Origin: Deltaproteobacteria bacterium
GTDB lineage: Bacteria; Desulfobacterota; Syntrophobacteria; BM002
Length of the DNA stretch: 32,447 bases
Assembly: GCA_020353215.1 (NCBI GenBank)
Contig: CP070692.1
Span: 451,517 to 483,963, forward strand
Direction of reading: 5' to 3'
This document shows positions 8,986 to 16,944 of the stretch, one piece after another. Made by a program: the position numbers and the translations under genes. The notes under the pieces were generated by a model. The model saw only the letters and a program-made list of their open reading frames with translations. It was not told where the DNA came from and did not search any database. The stretch's first letter is position 1. Every line of letters begins with the position of its first letter.

Positions 8986-9510
8986 ATGCGACTTACAAAA
9001 CCATTATCGCCCATTCGTAATCAAAGAGGTATGACGTTTGTTGAGTTGTTAATGGTAATGGCCATCCTTGTGGTTCTAGGTAGCATGGCTTATGGCGAAT
9101 TCTACCAACGGCGTATGGAGGCCTTCAACAAGCAGGCCGTGAGCTACGCCAGAAACTTGCTTACCATGGTCGGTGCTGCTTTCGCGAACGATGAGATACC
9201 AGTGGGCCTCGCAACTGGCGTTTCCAACGGCGCTGTGCCAGGTTTTGACTCATTCGCGGGGAATCCAGGCACAGTTGTCTCCCTCACAATTCTCGACGGT
9301 GGTGACGCTGCAGATCCCGACGACGACTTATATCAATTCCATGTGGGTACGGAAGGTGGCGATAGCGCCTATTATTTCTGGGTTCCCGGTCCGGCTCACC
9401 CAGTTGATCAGGATGCCGACGGACTGAGTTCTGACACTATATTTGACAACCGTGACGTGATTGGAATCGTCGGTGTAAACTGGCGTGATATCCCGCTTAA
9501 TTTGATCTAG
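8986..9510 (+). CDS. Type IV prepilin-like protein
   Basis: A 174-residue secreted/membrane pilin-like protein. The short basic leader (MRLTKPLSPIRNQRG) ends in Gly and is followed by MTFVELLMVMAILVVLG: this is a prepilin peptidase site with the conserved Glu at mature position 5 and a hydrophobic helix, but Met instead of Phe at mature position 1. ATG 8986 is preferred because GAGAGGA lies eight bases upstream; an upstream in-frame start at 8884 would bury the leader. The C-terminal half is acidic and contains DQDADGLSSD, resembling a DxDxDG calcium loop. No cysteines suggest no disulfide loop. Likely a pseudopilin or minor pilin; the only possibly related neighbour is the PilP-like gene 0.5 kb downstream. 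Confidence 0.82.
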   Translation: MRLTKPLSPIRNQRGMTFVELLMVMAILVVLGSMAYGEFYQRRMEAFNKQAVSYARNLLTMVGAAFANDEIPVGLATGVSNGAVPGFDSFAGNPGTVVSLTILDGGDAADPDDDLYQFHVGTEGGDSAYYFWVPGPAHPVDQDADGLSSDTIFDNRDVIGIVGVNWRDIPLNLI

Positions 9511-10034
9511 AATTTAGTTGGTATTTTTTCGCACCCAAAGGTTCTGTCGTTAGTCAATGGCTCGCGCAGCCTGGTCTCGCTTTCTACGCATACGTATTTT
9601 GCTCCCTCTGATCCAACCGATCCCTGAAAAGAACTGAACCGTTTCCCCAGACCTCTTTGCCTCTCTTGCCTGTTGCGCACAACTAGATCAACCTTACCTG
9701 ACTCGTGAGACTAACGAGAATAGAAAGTTTGGGAAATGCAGTTGGACCGACTTCCCCTCGTTTCTTCCCACGAGCTGTTGCCATAGCAATCCCAGCATTT
9801 CCCGTCTCCCGCAGCCGCTCGCGCTCGAGGCCTTCCATGCCCTCGGTCTTCTCCCCAGAAACAGTGAAGCTCACTTCAAGGATGACAGGGAAGGAATTGA
9901 AGGAATTCTCCTGTGAATACTAATCATCCACACTAACTTGCTTAATTCTTGCTATTGGTATAAAGTGTGCAGGCGACGATAGCAGCACGCAATTCATAAC
10001 TCCTCCGCGCGCTCGAAGAACAGGAGAGCTGTGA
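9511..10034. other. Gene-free spacer
   Basis: About 520 bp between the prepilin and PilP-like genes. Open frames near 9683-9923 on both strands are low complexity and lack ribosome binding sites. No terminator or structured RNA recognised. Confidence 0.4.
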
Positions 10035-10853
10035 ATGAAAGATAAACGAACCATCATCTTTGCCGTGATTCTTCTGACTATGGTTGGCGTCTATGTCTGG
10101 CATGCCAATAGGATTCGGAGTAAGAGAATCACGGAAGACAAAGTCACCAGGAAAGTGCCCTTGGCCCCGGAACAGGTGGCGATGAAGAAAGTCGTCAACG
10201 CCTTAAGAGCGTATAAGAAGGAGAAGGGTACCTATCCGCGCAGCCTAGATGCACTTAAAGGCAATTATTTGGATGCAAGAGCTTACGAAGAGGCGAAAGA
10301 GAGAAAGCTGCTCTACGCTTACGTGAACCCCGAGGCTTACCGCCTCACTGCACCAACTTTAACAAGAACTCAGGTTGCCAAGGCTACAAAGACGAAGACA
10401 AAGAAGCCCGGAGCCGCTGCATCCCCGGCGACTACATCAGAGTCGGCTACGAAGAAACTCGCCGTAATGGAAACCGGCTGGAAATATGATCCTCAGGGCA
10501 AACCTGATCCATTCAAACCTTTTATCGTCGCCAGCCGGACTCCAGATGCGACCCCCGAAGTCAAACGCCAACCTTTGACACCTCTTCAGAAGATGCCTTT
10601 GAGTGAGATCCAAGCCGGCCTCAAGGCGATCATTTGGGGCCAATTGGGCAGCAAAGCGTTGGTTGAAGATGCTACCGGTAAGGGTTATGTGGTCCAAGTC
10701 GGTACTTACGTTGGCCAGAATGATGGGATCGTCAAGAAGATATTCGAGGACAGGATAGTTGTTGAAGAGTATAGACGAGATCGAGTCGAAAATCGTTTGG
10801 TGACCAACGAAGTTGTGCTCAAACTGAAGAAGGGCGAGGAGGCCGAGGAGTAA
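10035..10853 (+). CDS. PilP-like pilus assembly protein with pilin-like N-terminal region
   Basis: 272 residues. A single TM anchor (about 7-22) replaces the lipobox usual in PilP. Residues ~45-80 (VVNALRAYKKEKGTYPRSLDAL) resemble the soluble part of GspG-type pseudopilins. A Lys/Thr/Ala-rich linker (115-141) follows. Residues 157-262 match the PilP periplasmic domain: DPFKPF, LTPLQKMPLSEIQ, LKAIIWG, ALVEDATGKGYVVQVGTYVG and DRIVVEE. PilP normally bridges PilN/PilO to the PilQ secretin; here pilM, N, O and Q are absent nearby. ATG 10035 has AGGAGA seven bases upstream. The architecture suggests an inner-membrane protein reaching into the periplasm, for a type IV pilus or type II-like machine encoded elsewhere. 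Confidence 0.8.
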   Translation: MKDKRTIIFAVILLTMVGVYVWHANRIRSKRITEDKVTRKVPLAPEQVAMKKVVNALRAYKKEKGTYPRSLDALKGNYLDARAYEEAKERKLLYAYVNPEAYRLTAPTLTRTQVAKATKTKTKKPGAAASPATTSESATKKLAVMETGWKYDPQGKPDPFKPFIVASRTPDATPEVKRQPLTPLQKMPLSEIQAGLKAIIWGQLGSKALVEDATGKGYVVQVGTYVGQNDGIVKKIFEDRIVVEEYRRDRVENRLVTNEVVLKLKKGEEAEE

Positions 10854-11159
10854 TCAGTCGCCCCAACTGCTTTTAGCAACCAGAATAACAAGAGATCCCT
10901 GCCACTTTGAAAAGCGCTTCTATTACCCCCAACAGATGAGAATCCAAATACCCTTCCACGGTACCTGCGCCTGCAGGACACACAGCTCAATAACTGCGCA
11001 TCCCGGGCAAGCAACCTTCATTGCAGCAGACTTGCTAAGTAACGGCTTATTTTGTTTGAGTAAGTGTCGCCAAAATCAGCGTTGGCGCAAAGTGAGTTGT
11101 ATTATGAACTTCAAGATGGTAAATGCAAGCTTGGTCCAGAAGACATCTGAGGATGATTT
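10854..11159. other. Leader region of the nuoE-like operon
   Basis: 306 bp. A small inverted repeat (GTCGCCAAAATCAGCGTTGGCG, around 11066-11087) lies about 75 bp before the first gene and could be an operator or leader hairpin. A sigma-54-like TGGC element there lacks the GC half, so I do not call a promoter. Confidence 0.35.
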
Positions 11160-11714
11160 ATGGCGGAGTTAGTGTGCATGACAGTGTTCGAGTCGGATCC
11201 CGAAGAAAGGGCCGTGTTAGAAAACGTGGCGGCTATGCTGGAGGAATTTGAAAAACAGAGGGGAAATCTGATTCCTATTCTTCAGGCTATCCAGGATAAG
11301 CATTCTTATCTTTGCGGCGGTGCCATGGAGATGGTAGCAAACCACCTCGACGTCGCTCTCGGAGAAGTTTACGGGGTAGCCACCTTTTACAACCAGTTTC
11401 GCTTTCATCCCCCTGGCAGGCACCAGATCAAGGTTTGTTTGGGTACCGCCTGCCACGTCGCAGGTGGCGACATCATTCTGGAGAACTTCGAGCGAAAACT
11501 GGGAATAAAGGACGGGGAAACTACTCCGGACCGCGAATACAGCGTAGAACGCGTAGCCTGTGTTGGGTGCTGCGCTTTGGCACCAGTTGCTGTGATCAAC
11601 GACACCGTGGAGGGACACATAAAGCCGAGTAGAGTCGAGGGGATATTTGTACAATTCCAAGTTGAACGAGAACGTGAGGAGAGGGAAGAAGCGGAAAGGG
11701 AATCCAGTGAATAA
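11160..11714 (+). CDS. NuoE-like [2Fe-2S] diaphorase subunit
   Basis: A 184-residue relative of NuoE/HoxE/HndA, the thioredoxin-fold subunit that carries a [2Fe-2S] cluster in NADH-dependent complexes. The helical N-terminal domain (to ~75, including LIPILQAIQDKH and LGEVYGVATFYNQF) is followed by the cluster ligands C93 and C98 (KVCLGTACHVAGG) and C134 and C138 (ACVGCCAL), the normal C-x4-C/C-x3-C pattern with one extra Cys at 137. The tail (168-184) is a run of Glu and Arg, likely disordered. ATG 11160 has GAGG seven bases upstream. First gene of a three-gene operon; its stop overlaps the start of the NuoF-like gene. Confidence 0.92.
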   Translation: MAELVCMTVFESDPEERAVLENVAAMLEEFEKQRGNLIPILQAIQDKHSYLCGGAMEMVANHLDVALGEVYGVATFYNQFRFHPPGRHQIKVCLGTACHVAGGDIILENFERKLGIKDGETTPDREYSVERVACVGCCALAPVAVINDTVEGHIKPSRVEGIFVQFQVEREREEREEAERESSE

Positions 11715-13635
11715 AGACGATCTGACGGAACGTTTTGCATCAATCCTGCGACGGGCGGATAGGAGGGCCCGGGAAAGGAGAAACGAAGCCATTCCAACGA
11801 TTTATATCGTTATGTCAACTTGCGGACTGGCCTCCGGCGCAGCTGAGACGAAGCAAGCTTTCGAAGAAGCCCTTTCTGACAAGGATATTGGGGCCCGGAT
11901 CGTTCCTGTTGGCTGTCTCGGCCACTGCTATGCGGAACCGTTGGTGGTGATCGATCATCCTGCAACTGGTTTTCCACCCATCTGTTATCATCAAGTCACT
12001 GTGGCCAGAGCACGAAGGCTGGTCAGGTCCTACCTGGAGAAGGGCGACCCCGTTTTCGAATACGTCCTGGGAGCCTTGGAGGAAAACGACTTGATTCCTG
12101 CCGTGACAGACTTCGCCCGCTTCAATCTGGAACAACGACTGGTGATGGAACATTGCGGCCGAATCGATCCTGACGACATCTATCAATACATCGCTGCAGG
12201 AGGATATTCCGGCTTGGTTAAAGCCCTGTGTCTAGAGCCTGAAGAGCTCATTGATGAAATCGAGACCTCGGGGTTGCGCGGCAGGGGCGGTGCCGGTTTC
12301 CCTGCTGGGCGGAAGTGGAGGCTGGCGAGCACCGCCAAAGCGGACGGAAAAATTATCATTTGTAACGGTGACGAAGGGGACCCTGGCGCCTATATGGACC
12401 GAACTATTCTTGAAAGCAATCCTCACCAGTTACTCGAAGGCCTCGCTATTTGCGCTTACGCCGTCGGGGCCGATCAGGCCATTGTCTATGTCAGGGCGGA
12501 ATACCCGCTCGCGGTAAAGACAATCAAAGGAGCCATCAAGAGCGCCGAGGGCGTTGCTCTCTTGGGATCTACCATTCTTGGCACAACCTTCAGTCTTAAC
12601 GTGTCCGTATTTCAGGGGTCAGGGGCCTTTGTTTGCGGAGAGGAAACTGCGCTCATTCAGTCGATCGAAGGCAAGCGTGGAATGCCGCAGCATCGCCCGC
12701 CCTACCCCGTGGAAAAAGGGCTTTGGGGAAGACCAACCGTGGTCAATAACGTGAAGACTCTGTCCTCCGTACCTCCCATCATTAAGAACGGTACCGAGTG
12801 GTTTCGAGGAAGTGGTACTGAAACCAGTCCGGGTACCGCCATTTTTTCTGTGGTTGGCAACGTCAAGCATCCAGGGCTGGTGGAGATTGCCATGGGAACA
12901 AGTCTTAGGACGCTAATCTTCGATGTCTGTGGCGGAATCCCCAACAAAAAGAGCTTCAAGGCGGTGCAAATCGGCGGTCCTTCCGGAGGCTGTTTACCGG
13001 AAAGCTTTCTTGACACGCCCATTGATTTCGATTCGCTCACCCAGGCAGGAGCGATGATGGGTTCCGGGGGTATGGTGGTCATGGACGAAGACAGTTGCAT
13101 GGTGGACGTTGCTCGGTATTTCATCGACTTTACCCAGAAGGAATCCTGCGGCAAATGTACCTTTTGCCGCATCGGTACCCGGCACCTTCTTAACATCCTT
13201 GATCGCATAACCAACGGGGAAGGCAGCGAGCAGGATCTGGAGCTTCTGGGAACGCTAAGCGAGGACATCAAACTTGGTTCGCTCTGTGGGCTGGGAGAAA
13301 CCGCTCCCAATCCGGTACTCACTTCACTCAGGTATTTCTTGGACGAATACGAGGCTCACATCAAGGAAAACCGATGCCCAGCGCATAAGTGTCGGGCTCT
13401 CACGGCCTTCTACATCGACCTTGAGAAGTGCGCCCGGGGATGTGAGGTCTGTGTCGGCTGCTGCCCGGTCGAAGCCATTTTTACCACAAGGGGACGGAAG
13501 AAAGCGATTGACCAGAAGCTTTGCGTCAAATGCGGGGAGTGTGCGGTGGTTTGTCCGCCGGAATATGATGCGGTGCTGAAGGTTTCGCCGCCGGAGCTGG
13601 CCCCCACCCTCGAACGAACCCCTGACGGAAAATAG
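11707..13635 (+). CDS. NuoF-like FMN/NAD(H)-binding diaphorase subunit with extra Fe-S domains
   Basis: 642 residues from a GTG at 11707, overlapping the NuoE-like stop by eight bases. Domains: thioredoxin-like [2Fe-2S] domain (~30-115, with C39, C70 and C74); NuoF core with GRGGAGFPAG (192-201) and CNGDEGDPGAYMDR (219-232) for NADH and FMN; the N3-type [4Fe-4S] site ESCGKCTFCRIGT plus LCGLG (C481, C484, C487, C527); and a C-terminal 2x[4Fe-4S] ferredoxin (~565-625). This is the architecture of HndC/HydB subunits of electron-bifurcating or NAD(P)-reducing hydrogenases and some formate dehydrogenases. Oddity: the first ferredoxin motif reads C-x3-C-x2-C-x3-C-P instead of C-x2-C-x2-C-x3-C-P, whereas the second is canonical. 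Cytosolic. Confidence 0.93.
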   Translation: MNKDDLTERFASILRRADRRARERRNEAIPTIYIVMSTCGLASGAAETKQAFEEALSDKDIGARIVPVGCLGHCYAEPLVVIDHPATGFPPICYHQVTVARARRLVRSYLEKGDPVFEYVLGALEENDLIPAVTDFARFNLEQRLVMEHCGRIDPDDIYQYIAAGGYSGLVKALCLEPEELIDEIETSGLRGRGGAGFPAGRKWRLASTAKADGKIIICNGDEGDPGAYMDRTILESNPHQLLEGLAICAYAVGADQAIVYVRAEYPLAVKTIKGAIKSAEGVALLGSTILGTTFSLNVSVFQGSGAFVCGEETALIQSIEGKRGMPQHRPPYPVEKGLWGRPTVVNNVKTLSSVPPIIKNGTEWFRGSGTETSPGTAIFSVVGNVKHPGLVEIAMGTSLRTLIFDVCGGIPNKKSFKAVQIGGPSGGCLPESFLDTPIDFDSLTQAGAMMGSGGMVVMDEDSCMVDVARYFIDFTQKESCGKCTFCRIGTRHLLNILDRITNGEGSEQDLELLGTLSEDIKLGSLCGLGETAPNPVLTSLRYFLDEYEAHIKENRCPAHKCRALTAFYIDLEKCARGCEVCVGCCPVEAIFTTRGRKKAIDQKLCVKCGECAVVCPPEYDAVLKVSPPELAPTLERTPDGK

Positions 13636-13696
13636 AAACGCGGTTGGTCGGACATCGTTCCGGGTATTAGGAAATCGGAAAGACACAAGAGTCATC

Positions 13697-14362
13697 ATGG
13701 TCAAACTGATTGTCGATGGAAAAGAGATCAAGGCAGACGAAGGAAGGAGTGTTCTCCAATCATGCATTGAAAACGGTATGTTCATCCCCAATATGTGTTT
13801 CATCAAGAAGAGGCAGCACCCTCCCGCCTCCTGCAGGCTGTGCTTTGTCGAGATTGATGGCTTTGATCCGCCGGTGACCTCGTGCACAGAAGAAGTGCGG
13901 GAAGGTTTGGTGATAAGGACCGACACGGCAGCGGTGAGACGCCTCCAGCGCACGGCGTTCAAACTGCTGATGTCTGCGCACCACTGTGAGCCAAAGCACT
14001 GCCCGGTCAAAGGCAATTGCCAGCTCATCCGCATCGCCAAACACCTGAACGTCGGTCTGACGCCGAAGCCCCTGGAACTTCTTGAACGCGATGTCGAGGA
14101 AGAAGTCGACTTTGCTTTCTTCACCTACTATCCATTTCGCTGCGTACTATGCGGTAAGTGTGTTTACATTTGCCGACAAATAAACGGTCATAACCTTCTG
14201 ACCTTTGCCAACCGCGGCTTCGATACGGTGATCGCATTTTTCGGCAGTGGTGATCCGGCCCGGTTCCCCTGTCACCGCTGCGGCGCCTGTGCCTCAATTT
14301 GTCCCACAGGAGCTCTCGTGCGAAAGCCCGAATGCAAGAGAGCGAGCGGTGTCACACCTTAA
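13697..14362 (+). CDS. NuoG/HoxU-like Fe-S subunit, short form
   Basis: 221 residues, i.e. only the N-terminal electron-wiring part of NuoG, as in HoxU or the front of HndD. It shows a plant-type [2Fe-2S] domain (C34, C46, C49, C63), a His/Cys [4Fe-4S] region (H95, H96, C97, C102, C108) and two ferredoxin motifs (C149, C152, C155, C159; C192, C195, C198, C202). The His/Cys spacing differs from the usual H-x3-C-x2-C-x5/6-C. It should pass electrons from the NuoF-like subunit to a catalytic or carrier protein, but no hydrogenase, formate dehydrogenase or molybdoenzyme gene follows. Start ATG 13697; 61 bp after the NuoF-like stop. Its stop is interleaved with that of mltC at TTAA 14359-14362. 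Confidence 0.92.
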   Translation: MVKLIVDGKEIKADEGRSVLQSCIENGMFIPNMCFIKKRQHPPASCRLCFVEIDGFDPPVTSCTEEVREGLVIRTDTAAVRRLQRTAFKLLMSAHHCEPKHCPVKGNCQLIRIAKHLNVGLTPKPLELLERDVEEEVDFAFFTYYPFRCVLCGKCVYICRQINGHNLLTFANRGFDTVIAFFGSGDPARFPCHRCGACASICPTGALVRKPECKRASGVTP

Positions 14363-15501
14363 CCACCATCAAATAGCGGTTGATACATTCCTATCCGGTC
14401 GGTGACCCGATGCAGATAGTTGCGGGTTTCTTCCGGCGTGCGCTCTCGGAGCACTTGGTAGAGCTTCTCTGGGCTCATACGCGAAGTAGGATAGCGCCCG
14501 ACAATCTTGCGGCGAACAGCACCCGGGCCCCAGTTGTATCCACAGACGGAGAGGTAGAGGTTTTTCAGCGGGTCGGTCTCGCTGATGAAATGCTTGTAGA
14601 TGAGGAGGTGCAGATATCCGGCTCCCAGCTCAATGTTGTTTTCTGGAACATAGAGGTAAGTTGCGGGGAGGAGACGGTCTTGCTTGTGGAGGAACTGGTA
14701 GGCTTCGCGAGCCCCGTACTGGGGTACCAGCTGCATGAGCCCGTACGCCGGCGCATGCGAACGCGCCATGGGATCAAAGTAAGATTCTGTGTGCATCACC
14801 GCCATGATCAACTCTGGCCGCAGTCCAAATTTCCTCGCCTGACGACTCACTTCGGGAATATAAGGGCGGGCACGGACCATGGTGTGCTCGGGAATTAACT
14901 TGATCGGAACGGAGATCTTGTAGCGCCTCACGCCATCTCGGCCGACGACGGGCTGCGGCTCCTGCCTCAGCCGAGGAAAGACTTCCTTGTTGAGATAGCT
15001 ATCCAGTGTCTCTGAAGTCACCTTTTTGCCTCGGCTGTCGGCTATTTGCCCCGCCAGAATTGACCGACCCGACGGGTTATCCGCTGAGAGGATTTTTGAC
15101 AGTTGCCGGGATATTCGCTCTTTACTCAGCTCTCTGATACGCGCCTCGCTAGTTCCGACCATGGTGGCCAGTACGATGTCCCCGGTTTCAAAGTTCACGT
15201 AGGAGCGTGTAGCGTAGCGGTCACTGTAATCCACCCACTCCTTTCTGGTCGTGGTGAGACTGTCCAGCCAAATTCTTTCGATTTCAGCCTTCATCCTCTC
15301 CCAGGCAGCCTGTTGCTCCCGTAACATACGATTCCACGTCTGCTCACTCTCCACAAGCAGATGCTGTCCTTTCTGGTTGAGCGTTTCCCACTCCTGTTGT
15401 TGGAGTCTCCGTGCTTTGTCGAACTCATCTTCTTGGCCCAAAGTCGTCCCGCTCCAAAACACAAAGACTGCAGCCAGAGACGCAGCCACAAACTTACGCA
15501 T
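14359..15501 (-). CDS. mltC: MltC-type lytic murein transglycosylase
   Basis: 380 residues. An N-terminal signal peptide (MRKFVAASLAAVFVFWSGTTLG) lacks a lipobox Cys, unlike E. coli MltC, so it is probably periplasmic rather than a lipoprotein. A charged, Gln/Glu/Trp-rich helical segment (25-90) and the MltC N-terminal domain (~90-205) precede the SLT catalytic domain, whose catalytic glutamate is E239 in AVMHTESYFDP, followed by APAYGLMQLVP and CGYNWGPGAVRR. It cleaves peptidoglycan between MurNAc and GlcNAc to give 1,6-anhydro products. The gene is convergent with the diaphorase operon and shares its stop region. Confidence 0.92.
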   Translation of the reverse strand: MRKFVAASLAAVFVFWSGTTLGQEDEFDKARRLQQQEWETLNQKGQHLLVESEQTWNRMLREQQAAWERMKAEIERIWLDSLTTTRKEWVDYSDRYATRSYVNFETGDIVLATMVGTSEARIRELSKERISRQLSKILSADNPSGRSILAGQIADSRGKKVTSETLDSYLNKEVFPRLRQEPQPVVGRDGVRRYKISVPIKLIPEHTMVRARPYIPEVSRQARKFGLRPELIMAVMHTESYFDPMARSHAPAYGLMQLVPQYGAREAYQFLHKQDRLLPATYLYVPENNIELGAGYLHLLIYKHFISETDPLKNLYLSVCGYNWGPGAVRRKIVGRYPTSRMSPEKLYQVLRERTPEETRNYLHRVTDRIGMYQPLFDGG

Positions 15502-16033
15502 CGTCCACCTCTAGAAGGAAAACAAAGTGATAATTAAACAGCAGTCAAAGTTTTCGGGCATTATCCCTTTTCCTGATCACCTAGTCAATCGCGGCTCCTA
15601 TCTGCAAAACTGTCAGGGCTTTGGGTTCGGTCTAGGTTCTTTACCATACTGCTGTAGACTTGCATCGAAGAAAAACGCGGTAGAGGCTTCCGATGTGGCT
15701 GCGCACAGGTTCGGGCAGGTCCAAGCGTACTTGACCGTATGTTAGAATCTGTTCGAGCCGAGCCCTGTTCGGCCCGAGCTCACAGCCGAGGGTAGCCGCA
15801 GATGGTGCGCTATCGGGTCAGCACGGCTTTTTTGCCGGTGTGGGATTGCAGCATCAGGGTTTACTCTGGTCTTGGCAGGTTTGCAGAGTTGCCCTGGTTG
15901 GGCGAATATTGGTGGTTTCCATCGTCAGCTGATTTGGCTATAATTTTGTGTCACGCTGCTATACTGCTGAGAGCACCTGCAAAGGCTTTGGCTTGGAAGA
16001 CAACTGCTACCATCGGTTGACGAGGATGTGCTT
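15502..16033. other. Divergent intergenic region between mltC and the FKBP gene
   Basis: About 530 bp expected to hold promoters for both genes. An imperfect GC-rich hairpin (GAGCCGAGCC...GGCCCGAGCTC, about 15754-15780) is present without a T-run. A plausible promoter for the plus-strand gene is listed separately. Open frames here lack support. Confidence 0.4.
15916..15944 (+). promoter_or_regulatory. Candidate sigma-70 promoter for the FKBP gene
   Basis: A perfect -10 hexamer TATAAT (15939-15944) lies 17 bases after a weak -35 TTTCCA (15916-15921), about 90 bp before the start codon. Only the -10 is convincing. Confidence 0.35.
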
Positions 16034-16471
16034 ATGCCACAGGTGGGGCCGGGAACATACGTAACCATAGAGTACGATGCTTACTTGGAGTCAGGAACAA
16101 GGGTGCTGGGGAACACGAAGCAGGACCCCTTGATTTTTCGTTTCGGCTCAGGCGAGGTCTTTGCGAAAGTTGAACAGGAAATAATCGGTCTGACTCCTGG
16201 GGCTGAAAGGGAGTTTGTGGTAGATCCTGATGAAGCGTTTGGTGAGTTCGACAACTCACGGGTCATTCGTGTACCTCTGGAGGAATTTCCCAAAGGCAGA
16301 AAACTCCGGAAGGGCCTGCTTCTGAAGGTGGAAACGGAACCCGGGCGAAAAGGCCTCTGTTTTGTGGGCGATATTCAGGAAGACCATTTCGTGCTCGACT
16401 TCAATCATCCCCTGGCCGGGAGGGCTCTCAGATATAGGGTTAAAATTCTGGACGTGCATCAGATTACCTGA
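16034..16471 (+). CDS. SlyD-type FKBP peptidyl-prolyl isomerase
   Basis: 145 residues. FKBP fold with an inserted-in-flap chaperone domain: GTYVTIEYDAYLESG (start of the FKBP domain), IFRFGSGEVFAKVEQEIIGL, then the insert DPDEAFGEFDNSRVIRVPLEEFP and the SlyD hallmark DFNHPLAGRAL near the C-terminus. It would catalyse prolyl cis-trans isomerisation and aid folding in the cytosol. The Cys/His-rich nickel-binding tail of E. coli SlyD is absent. ATG 16034 is chosen over the in-frame GTG 16028 because GAGG (16022-16025) is eight bases upstream. Followed 65 bp later by the rhodanese gene on the same strand. Confidence 0.92.
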   Translation: MPQVGPGTYVTIEYDAYLESGTRVLGNTKQDPLIFRFGSGEVFAKVEQEIIGLTPGAEREFVVDPDEAFGEFDNSRVIRVPLEEFPKGRKLRKGLLLKVETEPGRKGLCFVGDIQEDHFVLDFNHPLAGRALRYRVKILDVHQIT

Positions 16472-16536
16472 AGGTTCCCATCGTTCCTTTGGATGGGATG
16501 AGTCCGCGTCTTTCCATTCCGTAACTCCTCGAAGAC

Positions 16537-16944
16537 ATGAACAAGGTTCTCGCTGCGCTCATTGGTGTTACAGTACTAGTCATCATTTGGGAGGTCTTCT
16601 GGTGGGCATTAGGTGTTAGGCCCTTGCTGCCGTGGCGTTTAAAGGCATCTTTACACAATTACCCTGCCGAAGATCTGTACCTGGTTGATGTGAGAACTGC
16701 ATTCGAATATGAACTGTTCCACATTGACGGTGCAGAGAATCATCCGGAGCTTCTGCTCAACCCTGACCTGCTCAAAGAACAGGATCCAGGTAAAACGGTG
16801 GTGGCTATTTGCATGACCGGTCATCGGTCGCCCCTGGTCGCCTATGGGCTAAAAAGACGAGGCTTTCGAGAAGTTCATAATCTAACCTGGGGTATGGCAG
16901 GATGGTTGCTGAGCGGCGGGAGAATCAAGAAAGGAAAAGACTAG
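16537..16944 (+). CDS. Membrane-anchored rhodanese-domain protein
   Basis: 135 residues: an N-terminal TM helix (about 4-26) followed by a single rhodanese domain with LVDVRTAFEYELFHIDGAEN (49-68) and an active-site loop CMTGHRS with C92. The six-residue loop is typical of sulfurtransferases rather than Cdc25-type phosphatases. A sulfur-transfer or persulfide-binding role at the cytoplasmic membrane is inferred; the topology cannot be read from sequence alone. The stop codon TAG (16942-16944) lies inside the left terminal repeat of the 169-bp element, so the last residues and stop may have been altered by that insertion. The ribosome binding site is weak. Confidence 0.88.
   Translation: MNKVLAALIGVTVLVIIWEVFWWALGVRPLLPWRLKASLHNYPAEDLYLVDVRTAFEYELFHIDGAENHPELLLNPDLLKEQDPGKTVVAICMTGHRSPLVAYGLKRRGFREVHNLTWGMAGWLLSGGRIKKGKD

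Noticed and set aside
10413-10853. Calling the PilP-like gene a GspC/clamp-type secretion protein
   Set aside because: The LTPLQKMPLSEIQ and GYVVQVGTYVG blocks fit PilP better, though distant homology between these folds exists.
11080-11105. Possible sigma-54 promoter before the nuoE-like operon
   Set aside because: The TGGC element is present but the -12 GC is replaced by GT at the required spacing.
13324-14124. 266-codon minus-strand frame across the NuoF/NuoG junction
   Set aside because: Antisense to two clearly coding Fe-S genes; Ser/Arg-rich shadow translation.
15750-15785. Possible tRNA or terminator from GTTCGAGCC and GC-rich stem
   Set aside because: No cloverleaf can be built and no T-run follows the imperfect hairpin.
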